NCBI GenBank assembly: GCA_030589945.1
Contig: JAUUZN010000024.1
Span: 1 to 34,153 of the forward strand
Direction of reading: 5' to 3'
DNA from: Gammaproteobacteria bacterium
GTDB lineage: Bacteria > Pseudomonadota > Gammaproteobacteria > Enterobacterales > GCA-2746155
Length of the DNA: 34,153 nt
The notes under the pieces: generated by a model
Told to the model about the DNA's origin: nothing
Database searches by the model: none
The model's input: the letters and a program-made list of their open reading frames with translations, nothing else
Shown: positions 8,988 through 16,804 of the stretch, one piece after another
Layout: each line of letters opens with the position of its first letter
How positions within the stretch are numbered: the first letter of the stretch is position 1
Translations under genes and position numbers: made by a program

Positions 8988-10472
8988 ATGAAATTGTCTC
9001 TTTATCAACGATTAGCAATTACCACATCAATTGTTTTTATTGTTATGGTTTCAGTTATTTTTTGGCGGGTACAGATTCTCGAAATTGACTCTCGTTATAA
9101 GGCAGAACAAGAGCTTCATCGTAATTTAGCAGTACATCTTGTCGCAGATAATCCTTTGTTGCAGGAAGGTGATTTTGATGCATCAGGATTAAAAAACCTT
9201 TTTCACAGCATGATGATATTAGGTCCAGCCTTTGAATTTTATGTTCTCGATACTGATGGAAAAGTTTTAACTTATTCTGCAGATCCAGGCCTGGTTGTTC
9301 GAGATAAGGTTGATACAAAATCACTTACTGAATTTAGTAATAGCCTTACTGATAAGAGTGAAATTAACTTCCCACTTTATGGAGATGATCCTAGGAACAC
9401 TGAAGGCAAGAAGATATTTTCAGTAGCACCCCTTATGAAGGACGGTGATTTAAAAGGCTATCTGTACGTTATTATTGGTGGACAGATTTATGATTCGGTA
9501 TTCGATCGAATTATTGATAATAGAAACCTTCAACTAACGCTAATCATTGCTGGCTCTGCCTTATTATTTTTATTGTTAAGTCTGTTACTGACCTTTAGAA
9601 TATTTGTAACACCGCTGCGTAATTTTACAGATGAAGTTAAAGTGATCCGTTCGAAAGGTTTTGATAAAAAATTAGTCGGACTTGCAAGTTGGCAATCTGA
9701 TCATGGTGAAGTTCATGAGCTCGGCAGCGCCTTTAATGAAATGATCGATCAAATTAATTTACAAATGACCCAGTTGCATGATGTTGATGCACAGCGTCGT
9801 GAATTGTTATCCCATATTTCTCACGATTTAAGAACGCCTCTTGCTTCACTACAGGGATACATTGAAACCATTGATTTAAAATCTGAATCACTCACTGAAG
9901 AGCAGAAAAAATCGTTCCTTAAAAGAGCATTGCAAAATGCACGTCAGCTAAAAAGCCTTGTGGATCAAATTTTCGAACTCGCACATTTAGAAAGTGGTCA
10001 GGTAGCCATTCAACTTGAGAGATTTTCATTAACGGAAATGCTCTATGATTTGAGTGAAAAGTTTGGCATTGCTGCGGATAAAAAGAATATCGCTATTAAA
10101 ATCGATTGTCCGAAGGACTCACTACAGATAAAAACAGACATTGGTAAGCTCGAGCGAATACTCAGTAACTTGATTGAAAATGCTCTGCGACACACTCCTG
10201 CGGACGGTCAGATCATACTGGGGGTCAGCAAGGTCAAGAGCGCTCCAGGTTGGATTGTAAGTGTTGAAGATAATGGAGAAGGAATTGCTGATGAAGACAT
10301 CCAACACATCTTTGAGACCAACTACAGAGCCAGAAACGCCAAAACCAATAAAAACTTACACATCGGTCTTGGCTTAGCGATAACTCGGAAGTTGTTACAT
10401 GTACTCGACTCCGATATCAGTGTTGATAGTGTGCTGGGTGAAGGTACTCGCTTCTCATTTGTATTAGTCTAA
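8988..10472 (+). CDS. Membrane sensor histidine kinase
   Basis: This 494-aa sensor kinase is the partner of the preceding regulator. TM1 spans about residues 10-26 and TM2 about 182-205. The roughly 155 residues between them are periplasmic and contain a Cache/PAS-like segment (FEFYVLDTDGKVLTYSADPG). A HAMP linker follows TM2. The HisKA domain carries His279 in SHISHDLRTPLASLQGY. The ATPase domain has the N box NLIENALRHTP (Asn398), the G1 box VEDNGEGI and the G2 box IGLGLAI. All catalytic boxes look intact. The gene abuts the response regulator, and its stop lies 14 bases from the convergent bcp gene. Confidence 0.94.
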   Translation: MKLSLYQRLAITTSIVFIVMVSVIFWRVQILEIDSRYKAEQELHRNLAVHLVADNPLLQEGDFDASGLKNLFHSMMILGPAFEFYVLDTDGKVLTYSADPGLVVRDKVDTKSLTEFSNSLTDKSEINFPLYGDDPRNTEGKKIFSVAPLMKDGDLKGYLYVIIGGQIYDSVFDRIIDNRNLQLTLIIAGSALLFLLLSLLLTFRIFVTPLRNFTDEVKVIRSKGFDKKLVGLASWQSDHGEVHELGSAFNEMIDQINLQMTQLHDVDAQRRELLSHISHDLRTPLASLQGYIETIDLKSESLTEEQKKSFLKRALQNARQLKSLVDQIFELAHLESGQVAIQLERFSLTEMLYDLSEKFGIAADKKNIAIKIDCPKDSLQIKTDIGKLERILSNLIENALRHTPADGQIILGVSKVKSAPGWIVSVEDNGEGIADEDIQHIFETNYRARNAKTNKNLHIGLGLAITRKLLHVLDSDISVDSVLGEGTRFSFVLV

Positions 10473-10486
10473 ACACATAACTTGTT

Positions 10487-10954
10487 CTAGTTAAGACCTT
10501 TCAAAACCTCAACAACATCTTCATGGTGAGATTTAGTTTTAAACTTATCCATGATCACTTTTAATTTTCCGTCCTTGCCAATGATGAAAGTAGTCCGTAC
10601 AATGCCCATATATTCCTTCCCCATGAATTTCTTAAGACGCCACACGCCATACTCATCAGCAACTTTATGTTCGAGATCGGCAACAAGTGGAAAATTCAAT
10701 TGATACTTTTGTTCAAAGCGTTTTAATTTTTCACTGGCATCTGGACTGATACCGATTGCTATAGCATCTAGATCATTTAATTCTTTTTGGTAGTCACGCA
10801 ATCCACAGGCCTGAGTGGTACAGCCTGGTGTCATTGCTTTGGGGTAAAAATATAACACAACAGATTTTTTACCACGAAAATCTTCGAGTGATACCTGCTC
10901 TCCATCTTGATTATCTAGAGTGAAAGTTGGTGCCATTTCGTTAATGTTTAACAT
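10487..10954 (-). CDS. bcp: Bcp-type thioredoxin-dependent peroxiredoxin
   Basis: The ATG at 10954 gives 155 aa, the usual BCP length; it has AGGA 8 bases upstream on the minus strand. A longer frame to 11011 is unlikely. The protein has the peroxiredoxin fold order and the motif YFYPKAMTPGCTTQACGL. Cys45 is the peroxidatic cysteine and Cys50 the resolving cysteine, matching the positions in E. coli BCP. It reduces hydroperoxides in the cytoplasm using thioredoxin. It is convergent with the histidine kinase and divergent from rnr, with a 190-base shared upstream region. Confidence 0.95.
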   Translation of the reverse strand: MLNINEMAPTFTLDNQDGEQVSLEDFRGKKSVVLYFYPKAMTPGCTTQACGLRDYQKELNDLDAIAIGISPDASEKLKRFEQKYQLNFPLVADLEHKVADEYGVWRLKKFMGKEYMGIVRTTFIIGKDGKLKVIMDKFKTKSHHEDVVEVLKGLN

Positions 10955-11144
10955 TACTGAGTCCTGTATTTTGTTGTAAGTATGAATTACAAATAATTTT
11001 AAAAACAGCATATAGATTGAGTGAAGTAATGTCCAACGGGGTTTACCAATAATGTTAATCCCTATAAAATCAATTAAATATCCTTGGAGTTGCTATAAAT
11101 AAAGTGTTTCAAGGTCAATTAAAAATTAGAAAGAAAATAAATAA

Positions 11145-13670
11145 ATGAGTAAATTTCATCCTGAAAAGGACCCCCATAGGCAGCGTGAAGCTGATAAATA
11201 CGAAAATCCGATCCCAAGTCGGGAATATATACTGACCTATCTTGAGAAACAGAAAGCTCCTACGGAGTTTCATTCAATAAAAGAAGGGTTGAACCTCCAT
11301 CAAACTAAAAACCAAGAAATGTTCGATGAAGCTTTAAGTCGTCGCCTATTCGCCATGGAGCGAGATGGGCAATTAATGCGTGATCGCAAAGGACGTTTTG
11401 CTTTAATCGATCATCTTGATTTAAAACGTGGAAGAGTAGAAGCCCATCGTGATGGCTTTGGATTTGTAATCTTTGAAGATAAAACTGAAGACTGGTTTCT
11501 ATCTCCAAGACAAATGCAAAAAACCATGCACCGAGACGAAGTTTTAGTTCGACTTAAGGGCGACAACTGGAAAGGTAAATCTGAAGCCGCCATTGTTAAA
11601 GTGATTAAACCGGGCATAGAAACGGTTGTTGGATGTTACTACAAAGAAAGCCATACGGCTTTTGTAGTCGCTGATGATACCCGGATTACCCAAGACATTT
11701 TAATACCATCTCCTCAAGCACTACAACCAAAGGTCGGACAGGTGGTTGTTGCTAGACTTATTAAACGCTCTGCACCTCATCGCCAACCTATTGGTGAAAT
11801 CGTTGAAATTCTTGGTGAGCACATGGACCCAGGGATGGAGATAAACGTTGCAATCCGAAGTTTTGATATTCCCCACGTATGGCCAGATACGCTTTATGAA
11901 AAAGTTAATCAGCTCGATCCTCATGTCAAAGAGGAAGATAAAAAAGGACGAGTGGATCTCCGTGAGCTGCCACTTGTTACCATTGATGGTGCTGATGCGA
12001 GAGATTTTGATGACGCAGTCCATTGTGTAAAAGAAGAAAACGGTCAGTGGCGACTTTGGGTCGCAATTGCCGATGTGAGTCATTATGTACAGACTGATGA
12101 TGCACTTGATCTGGAGGCAATCAAGCGAGGTAACTCAGTGTATTTCCCAGGTCATGTTGTACCCATGTTACCGGAAATATTATCGAACGGATTATGTTCT
12201 CTAAATCCAAATGTTGATCGTCTATGCATGGTCAGTGAGATGACCATCAGCCAACAGGGTAAACTCAGTGGTTTTAAATTTTATCCTGCGGTGATGAAAT
12301 CACATGCTCGCTTAACGTATAGCCAAGTGGGTGCAGTGATTGATGGTGATGTGGAGGCGCGAAAGCAATTGGCTGAAGTTGTTCCTCATATCGAAGAACT
12401 TCATGGATTGTATAAAGTTTTACATAAGGCTAGAAAAGGTCGAGGTGCTATCGATTTTGATACCGTTGAGACTCGTATAGAATTTACCGAAGATCGTAAA
12501 ATTGACAAGATTGTTCCTGTGGTGAGAAACGATGCTCATCGACTTATTGAGGAATGTATGATCTTGGCCAATGTGTCTGCTGCTCGTTATTTTATCAAGA
12601 AAAAAGTGGTGGGAATATTTAGAGTACACGATGGTCCGCAGGCTAGGGGACTAGAATCCTTACGCAAATATTTAGCAATGCATGGACTCGGTCTTGAGGG
12701 TGGCGAAGAACCTACGCCGACTGATTATCAAAAGTTATTGCAAGAGGTTGCAGACGCACCCGATGCCGATCAAATCCAAATGATGCTACTACGCTCATTG
12801 AGTCAGGCAGTTTACACGCCTGAGAATTTGGGTCACTTTGGATTAGCGCTACCAGCCTACACTCACTTTACATCTCCCATTCGTCGCTATCCCGACTTAT
12901 TAGTCCATAGAACCATTAAATCTATATTGCAGAAAGATGCTCCTGAACTTGTGGGAATTGAAACTGGCAGAAGTTATAGCTTAAAGGAAATGACCTCCTT
13001 TGGAGAGAAAACTGGCATTACCGAGCGACGAGCTGATGAAGCAACTCGTCAGGTTACCAGCTGGTTAAAATGTGAATTCATGCTCGAAAAGATTGGCGAA
13101 GAGTTTGCTGGTAAAATTACTGCTGTGACAGCATTTGGTATCTTTGTCAGACTGGATGATATTTATGTTGAAGGATTGGTTCATGTTACCGCCCTAAACA
13201 ATGATTATTATCATTATGATGCTGTGACTCTAACGCTTTCAGGAGAGCGTTCAGGACAAATACTCCGCATGGGAGATACTGTTCGAATTAAAGTTGTCGA
13301 AGTTAGTTTGGATGAGAGGAAGATTGATTTTGAATTGATCTCCCATGAGATGTCAGGTGGCAAGCAAAGAACAATCACTCAACAGGATTCGAAAACAGGT
13401 AAACCGAAGTCTAAGAGGAATAAGTCGAAGACTAGGAACTCTAAGACTAGAAATTCTAATGAAAAGAGTTCTAGTACAGGAAATTCAGATCCTCGAGGAG
13501 TTAAAGGTCGTAATTCTAATAATAAAAAGAGCAGTAAAAAGAAGAAGCACAACAAAAAAGAAGTAAGAAGCAGAGTACCGGAAAATAAGTCTTCTGTTAA
13601 GAAATCGGCTGCTAGTAAGTCCGCTTCTAATAAGTCCTCTCCTAATAAGTACAGGGGTAAGCAAAAATGA
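11145..13670 (+). CDS. rnr: Ribonuclease R
   Basis: This 841-aa 3'-5' exoribonuclease of the RNase II/RNB family degrades structured RNA and takes part in RNA quality control. The N-terminus holds a winged-helix segment and OB/cold-shock domains (RGRVEAHRDGFGFVIFEDK). The RNB core carries the catalytic acidic cluster at about residues 283-291 (ADARDFDDA), then VPMLPEILSNGLCSLNP and the YTHFTSPIRRYPDLLVHR signature. An S1 domain follows near residue 655 (GKITAVTAFGIFVRLDD). The last 100 residues are a Lys/Ser/Asn-rich low-complexity tail, longer than but similar in character to the basic tail of E. coli RNase R. Its stop overlaps the rlmB start by 4 bases (ATGA). Confidence 0.97.
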   Translation: MSKFHPEKDPHRQREADKYENPIPSREYILTYLEKQKAPTEFHSIKEGLNLHQTKNQEMFDEALSRRLFAMERDGQLMRDRKGRFALIDHLDLKRGRVEAHRDGFGFVIFEDKTEDWFLSPRQMQKTMHRDEVLVRLKGDNWKGKSEAAIVKVIKPGIETVVGCYYKESHTAFVVADDTRITQDILIPSPQALQPKVGQVVVARLIKRSAPHRQPIGEIVEILGEHMDPGMEINVAIRSFDIPHVWPDTLYEKVNQLDPHVKEEDKKGRVDLRELPLVTIDGADARDFDDAVHCVKEENGQWRLWVAIADVSHYVQTDDALDLEAIKRGNSVYFPGHVVPMLPEILSNGLCSLNPNVDRLCMVSEMTISQQGKLSGFKFYPAVMKSHARLTYSQVGAVIDGDVEARKQLAEVVPHIEELHGLYKVLHKARKGRGAIDFDTVETRIEFTEDRKIDKIVPVVRNDAHRLIEECMILANVSAARYFIKKKVVGIFRVHDGPQARGLESLRKYLAMHGLGLEGGEEPTPTDYQKLLQEVADAPDADQIQMMLLRSLSQAVYTPENLGHFGLALPAYTHFTSPIRRYPDLLVHRTIKSILQKDAPELVGIETGRSYSLKEMTSFGEKTGITERRADEATRQVTSWLKCEFMLEKIGEEFAGKITAVTAFGIFVRLDDIYVEGLVHVTALNNDYYHYDAVTLTLSGERSGQILRMGDTVRIKVVEVSLDERKIDFELISHEMSGGKQRTITQQDSKTGKPKSKRNKSKTRNSKTRNSNEKSSSTGNSDPRGVKGRNSNNKKSSKKKKHNKKEVRSRVPENKSSVKKSAASKSASNKSSPNKYRGKQK

Positions 13671-14419
13671 AGTTAGATATGGTTTTTGGCATACATGCTG
13701 TGGAGTCGTTGGTTAAAAATAACAAACAAAACATCACAGAATTAGTTGTCCTAAAAGGTAGGCAAGACAAAAGATTATCCAGGCTAATGAAACAGGCTAA
13801 AGGTATTGTGTTTCGACAGGCTACGAGAAAAGAGCTGGATAAAATTGCTCAGTCTGAGAGTCACCAAGGCATTATTGCTTATGTAAAACAGGGCGCAGAA
13901 GAGGCGCAAGGCCAATTACTTCAAGAGAATGAATTACCCTCGTATATTAAGTCTATCAAAGACGTACCACTGATCCTGTTATTAGATGGTGTAACCGATC
14001 CACACAATTTTGGTGCTTGCTTAAGAAGTGCCGATGCTGCTGGTGTTCATCTTGTTATCACTCCCAAGGATCGTTCGGTGGGTTTAACTCCGAGTGTACG
14101 AAAGGTCGCCTCAGGAGCCGCTGAGACAATGCCCATTTGTCAGGTAACTAATCTGGTGCGTTGTATGGAAATGCTCAAAGAAGCTGGTATATGGATTGCT
14201 GGAGCAGCAGGTGAAGCCGAAGAAACCCTGTACAAAATAGATTTCAAAGGCCCCATGGCAATTGTGATGGGTGCTGAGGGAGATGGACTTCGGCGATTGA
14301 CTCGAGAAACCTGTGACTACTTAATCAAAATTCCAATGGCTGGTGATGTTTCAAGTTTGAATGTGTCTGTGGCAACGGGAATATGTCTTTATGAAGCGGT
14401 GCGCCAGCGTCAGAAATAG
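13667..14419 (+). CDS. rlmB: 23S rRNA (guanosine-2'-O-)-methyltransferase RlmB
   Basis: This 250-aa SPOUT methyltransferase modifies a guanosine in 23S rRNA (G2251 in E. coli). It has the small N-terminal substrate-binding domain (VFGIHAVESLVKNNKQNI), then motif 1 LLLDGVTDPHNFGACLRSADA, motif 2 IVMGAEGDGLRRLTRETCD, and motif 3 IPMAGDVSSLNVSVATGICLYEA, which form the knotted SAM site. Length matches E. coli RlmB (243). It is translationally coupled to rnr through a 4-base overlap. In many gammaproteobacteria rpsF follows closely; here it lies about 4.5 kb away. Confidence 0.96.
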   Translation: MKLDMVFGIHAVESLVKNNKQNITELVVLKGRQDKRLSRLMKQAKGIVFRQATRKELDKIAQSESHQGIIAYVKQGAEEAQGQLLQENELPSYIKSIKDVPLILLLDGVTDPHNFGACLRSADAAGVHLVITPKDRSVGLTPSVRKVASGAAETMPICQVTNLVRCMEMLKEAGIWIAGAAGEAEETLYKIDFKGPMAIVMGAEGDGLRRLTRETCDYLIKIPMAGDVSSLNVSVATGICLYEAVRQRQK

Positions 14420-14523
14420 AGACTCTACCATCGCTAATCGCGTCTATTAATTCACGTGTCTAAGTATTAATCGAACAACAATCCGATAATTGTTAATTTA
14501 AAGAAATGAGTGCAGGGTTAAGC

Positions 14524-14597
14524 ATTGTTAACTTAATGTTAATAATGTTTGACATTATTGCACAATTATCTCACTATATGTTAACAATATTTAACAT
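14524..14597 (+). promoter_or_regulatory. Candidate promoter and operator cluster for the membrane protein/XRE pair
   Basis: A perfect -35 hexamer TTGACA lies at 14549-14554; -10 candidates are CACTAT (14572-14577, 17-base spacing) or TATATG (14575-14580, 20-base spacing), both imperfect. TGTTAA occurs at 14526-14531 and 14537-14542, 11 bases apart, and again in a perfect 7-6-7 inverted repeat ATGTTAA/TTAACAT at 14578-14584 and 14591-14597. A second perfect repeat, AATAATG/CATTATT with a 5-base spacer, spans 14541-14559 and covers the -35. This layout fits autoregulation by the downstream XRE protein, which is inference. Confidence 0.5.
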
Positions 14598-14609
14598 GAG
14601 GTAAAGAAT

Positions 14610-15095
14610 ATGTTACTTAGATCGGGTTCTTATTCGGAAAAAAACAATTGGGTTGAATTGGCAACAGGCGTTGGTGTTGGCATTTACTATGTAATGCAAT
14701 TAGATAGTTTGCAGGGTGGAATCGAGTCGCACCCTTATGCAATAGCTGGCTTAATGGGAAAGATAATTGTTCTATCAATCGTATTGTCTATCATCTCAAG
14801 TATCCTATTTGGGATGCTCACAGGCAACAGTTCTGAATTAGAAGACGAACGAGATATCCTAATTCGACGAAAATCATCGGTCTGGTCGAATTTGGGCTTG
14901 CACATTGGTATAGGGATCTTAATGGTTCAAGTTGTCATAAATGCAGCCTTAAATATAGAATCAAATAACGACTTTGCATTGTTTGCTAATTTACCATTAA
15001 TTGATTTATTATTTCATGGACTTGTAATTTTGAGTATTCTTTCTCAAGTGATGCAAAATAGCTTCGAAATATTTCTACAACGAAGAGGGTTTTAG
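14610..15095 (+). CDS. Small four-helix membrane protein (DUF2178-like), partner of XRE regulator
   Basis: This 161-aa inner-membrane protein has about four hydrophobic helices: residues 17-30, 46-70 (IIVLSIVLSIISSILFG), 95-112 and 125-146. A cytoplasmic-type charged loop DERDILIRRKSSVW lies between helices 2 and 3. The (E/D)ERD..I..K pattern is seen in DUF2178-like membrane proteins that commonly precede a small XRE regulator. GAGG at 14598-14601 gives an 8-base spacing to the ATG. The regulator gene begins one base after its stop. No enzymatic function is recognisable. Confidence 0.7.
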   Translation: MLLRSGSYSEKNNWVELATGVGVGIYYVMQLDSLQGGIESHPYAIAGLMGKIIVLSIVLSIISSILFGMLTGNSSELEDERDILIRRKSSVWSNLGLHIGIGILMVQVVINAALNIESNNDFALFANLPLIDLLFHGLVILSILSQVMQNSFEIFLQRRGF

Positions 15096-15096
15096 T

Positions 15097-15327
15097 GTGG
15101 TTAAGTTCAGTAAGGGGAAGACAGCGCTGAGCAATCAAATCCGTAGATTAAGGTTTGAGAACAGTGAAATGACTCAACAACAGCTCGCTGACAAGGTCGG
15201 GTTAACCAGACAAACCATTGCTGCAATTGAAGCCAGTAAATATTCACCGTCACTAGAAGTGGCATTCCAGCTGGCAGCAGTTTTAGACTTGCCACTCACG
15301 AAGTTATTTGAGTGGAATCCGGAATAA
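15097..15327 (+). CDS. Small XRE-family (YozG-like) transcriptional regulator
   Basis: This 76-aa protein consists almost entirely of a Cro/C1-type helix-turn-helix: NQIRRLRFENSEMTQQQLADKVGLTRQTIAAIEASKYSPSLEVAFQLA, then DLPLTKLFEWNPE. The pattern RQTIxxIExxKYSPSLxxA is the hallmark of the YozG-like group of single-domain regulators. The start is GTG at 15097, one base after the preceding stop; no in-frame ATG precedes the HTH. Translation is therefore probably coupled to the membrane protein. It most likely represses its own operon through the TGTTAA-type inverted repeats upstream of the pair. Confidence 0.85.
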   Translation: MVKFSKGKTALSNQIRRLRFENSEMTQQQLADKVGLTRQTIAAIEASKYSPSLEVAFQLAAVLDLPLTKLFEWNPE

Positions 15328-15384
15328 AAACCTAACTCATTCGTTAATAGTCTAAGAATAGTATTAATTTAAGGAATGAACAAA

Positions 15385-16796
15385 ATGAATAAAATAATAG
15401 ACGCTAATATTAAAACAGTCATAACACTGTTCATAGTAATGATGTTTCCAATCATCAATGCGAATCCAAAAATTCTTGGAGATTGGTACGGAGAACTATC
15501 CGTTGGAGAAATTAAATTACCCATCGTTTTCCATATAACATCCAAAGACGGAATTCTTTTATCAACCATGGACAGTCCAAGTCAGGGAGCAAAGGGCATT
15601 CCCATATCAGAAACAAGTTTTGTTAATGAGCAACTCATCATCAATGCTCCAAACTTGGGCATTCGCTATGAAGGAACTCTAAGTGAAGAAGGACAGATAA
15701 AAGGTGTTTTTAAACAGTCTGGGCAATCCTTTGATATGAATATGAGTCACAACGCACCTGTAAAAATCACTAAAAAACAGATCCCTAAACCGCCCTTTAC
15801 ATACCGAGAAGAAATGGTCACTGTCAGTAATAAGCAAGCAGGTAATAAACAAGCAGGTAATAAGCAAGCGGGTATTCAACTAAAAGGCACCTTTACATTT
15901 CCACAGAGTAAGAAAGCATCTACAGCCGTGATACTCATCTCTGGTTCTGGTCCAAAAATAGAAACAGTGAAATCTTAGGTCATCAACCATTTTGGGTTAT
16001 TGCAGATTATCTATCTCGACGCGGTATTGCCGTACTTAGATTAGATGATCGTGGTGTGGGTGAATCTGGTGGAACATTTAGAGGTTCTACATCTGTAGAT
16101 TTTGCGTCTGATGTTTCTGCAGCAGTGTCGTATTTGAAATCTAGAGCTGAGGTTGATGAGAAGAAGATTGGTTTAATAGGGCATAGTGAAGGTGGGTTAA
16201 TCGCTCCAATGGTGGCCTCATCGAATACTGATGTTTCCTTTATCGTTCTATTAGCTGGACCGGGTGTGAATGGTGTAGAAATCATGGCTACGCAAAATGT
16301 GCTAGTCAATCGACAGTCAGGAATGGCGGAAGATAAAAATGCTAAAATTGATGCAATTAATCGACAGATATATCAGGCAGTTTTACAAAGCCCTCCGAAT
16401 GAGATAGTTGCAAAAGATCTGTTAGCTGAGAAATATTTTATTTTAGGTCAAGCAGATAGTCCTAATATTGCTGTTGAATATACTCAATTAACCAGTCAAT
16501 GGTTTCAGTTTTTTCTTGCTGCGGAACCTAAAAAGTATTTATCAAAGGTTCAGATTCCAGTTCTGGCAATGAATGGAGATAAAGATACTCAGGTTGCTGC
16601 TGAACTGAATTTATCGGCGATAGAATCGATCTTAAATGAATCAAATAACAAGCGCTTCACCATTGAACTTATCCCCAATCTAAACCATTTATTCCAGACG
16701 GCAAAGACGGGGTCAGTTAATGAATATGCCTCCAATGAGGAGACATTTTCACCAGTCGCATTGAAAATAATGGGAGATTGGATATCAGGGTTATAG
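15385..16796 (+). pseudogene. Frameshifted alpha/beta hydrolase (S33 serine aminopeptidase-like)
   Basis: Two frames together make one secreted hydrolase of about 470 aa. The first (start 15385, AGGA 9 bases upstream; the ATG at 15376 abuts the SD) has a signal peptide, a beta-rich N-terminal domain (GDWYGELSVGEIKLPIVFHI) and the first hydrolase strand STAVILISGSGP, then stops at 15976-15978. The other frame continues with NRNSEILGHQPFWVIADYL, LDDRGVGESGG, the nucleophile motif GHSEGG and a C-terminal LIPNLNHLF carrying the catalytic His. Adding one A to the A5 run at 15954-15958 joins them as GSGPKNRNSEILGH. The break is therefore a 1-base deletion or a sequencing/assembly error. All catalytic parts are otherwise intact, which argues for an error or a very recent mutation. 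Confidence 0.85.
15827..15871 (+). repeat. Three tandem 15-bp in-frame repeats
   Basis: Three copies of a 15-base unit (consensus GTAATAAGCAAGCAG) run at 15827-15841, 15842-15856 and 15857-15871 with one-base differences. They encode NKQAG three times, in the linker between the N-terminal domain and the hydrolase domain of the frameshifted gene. Because 15 is a multiple of 3, copy-number change would alter linker length without changing the frame. Confidence 0.9.
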
Positions 16797-16804
16797 TTTG
16801 TAGA

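Noticed and set aside
15950-15980. Programmed -1 ribosomal frameshifting in the hydrolase gene
   Set aside because: A -1 slip on the A5 run would restore the frame, but there is no canonical slippery heptamer and I see no obvious downstream stimulatory structure. An indel or sequencing error is simpler.
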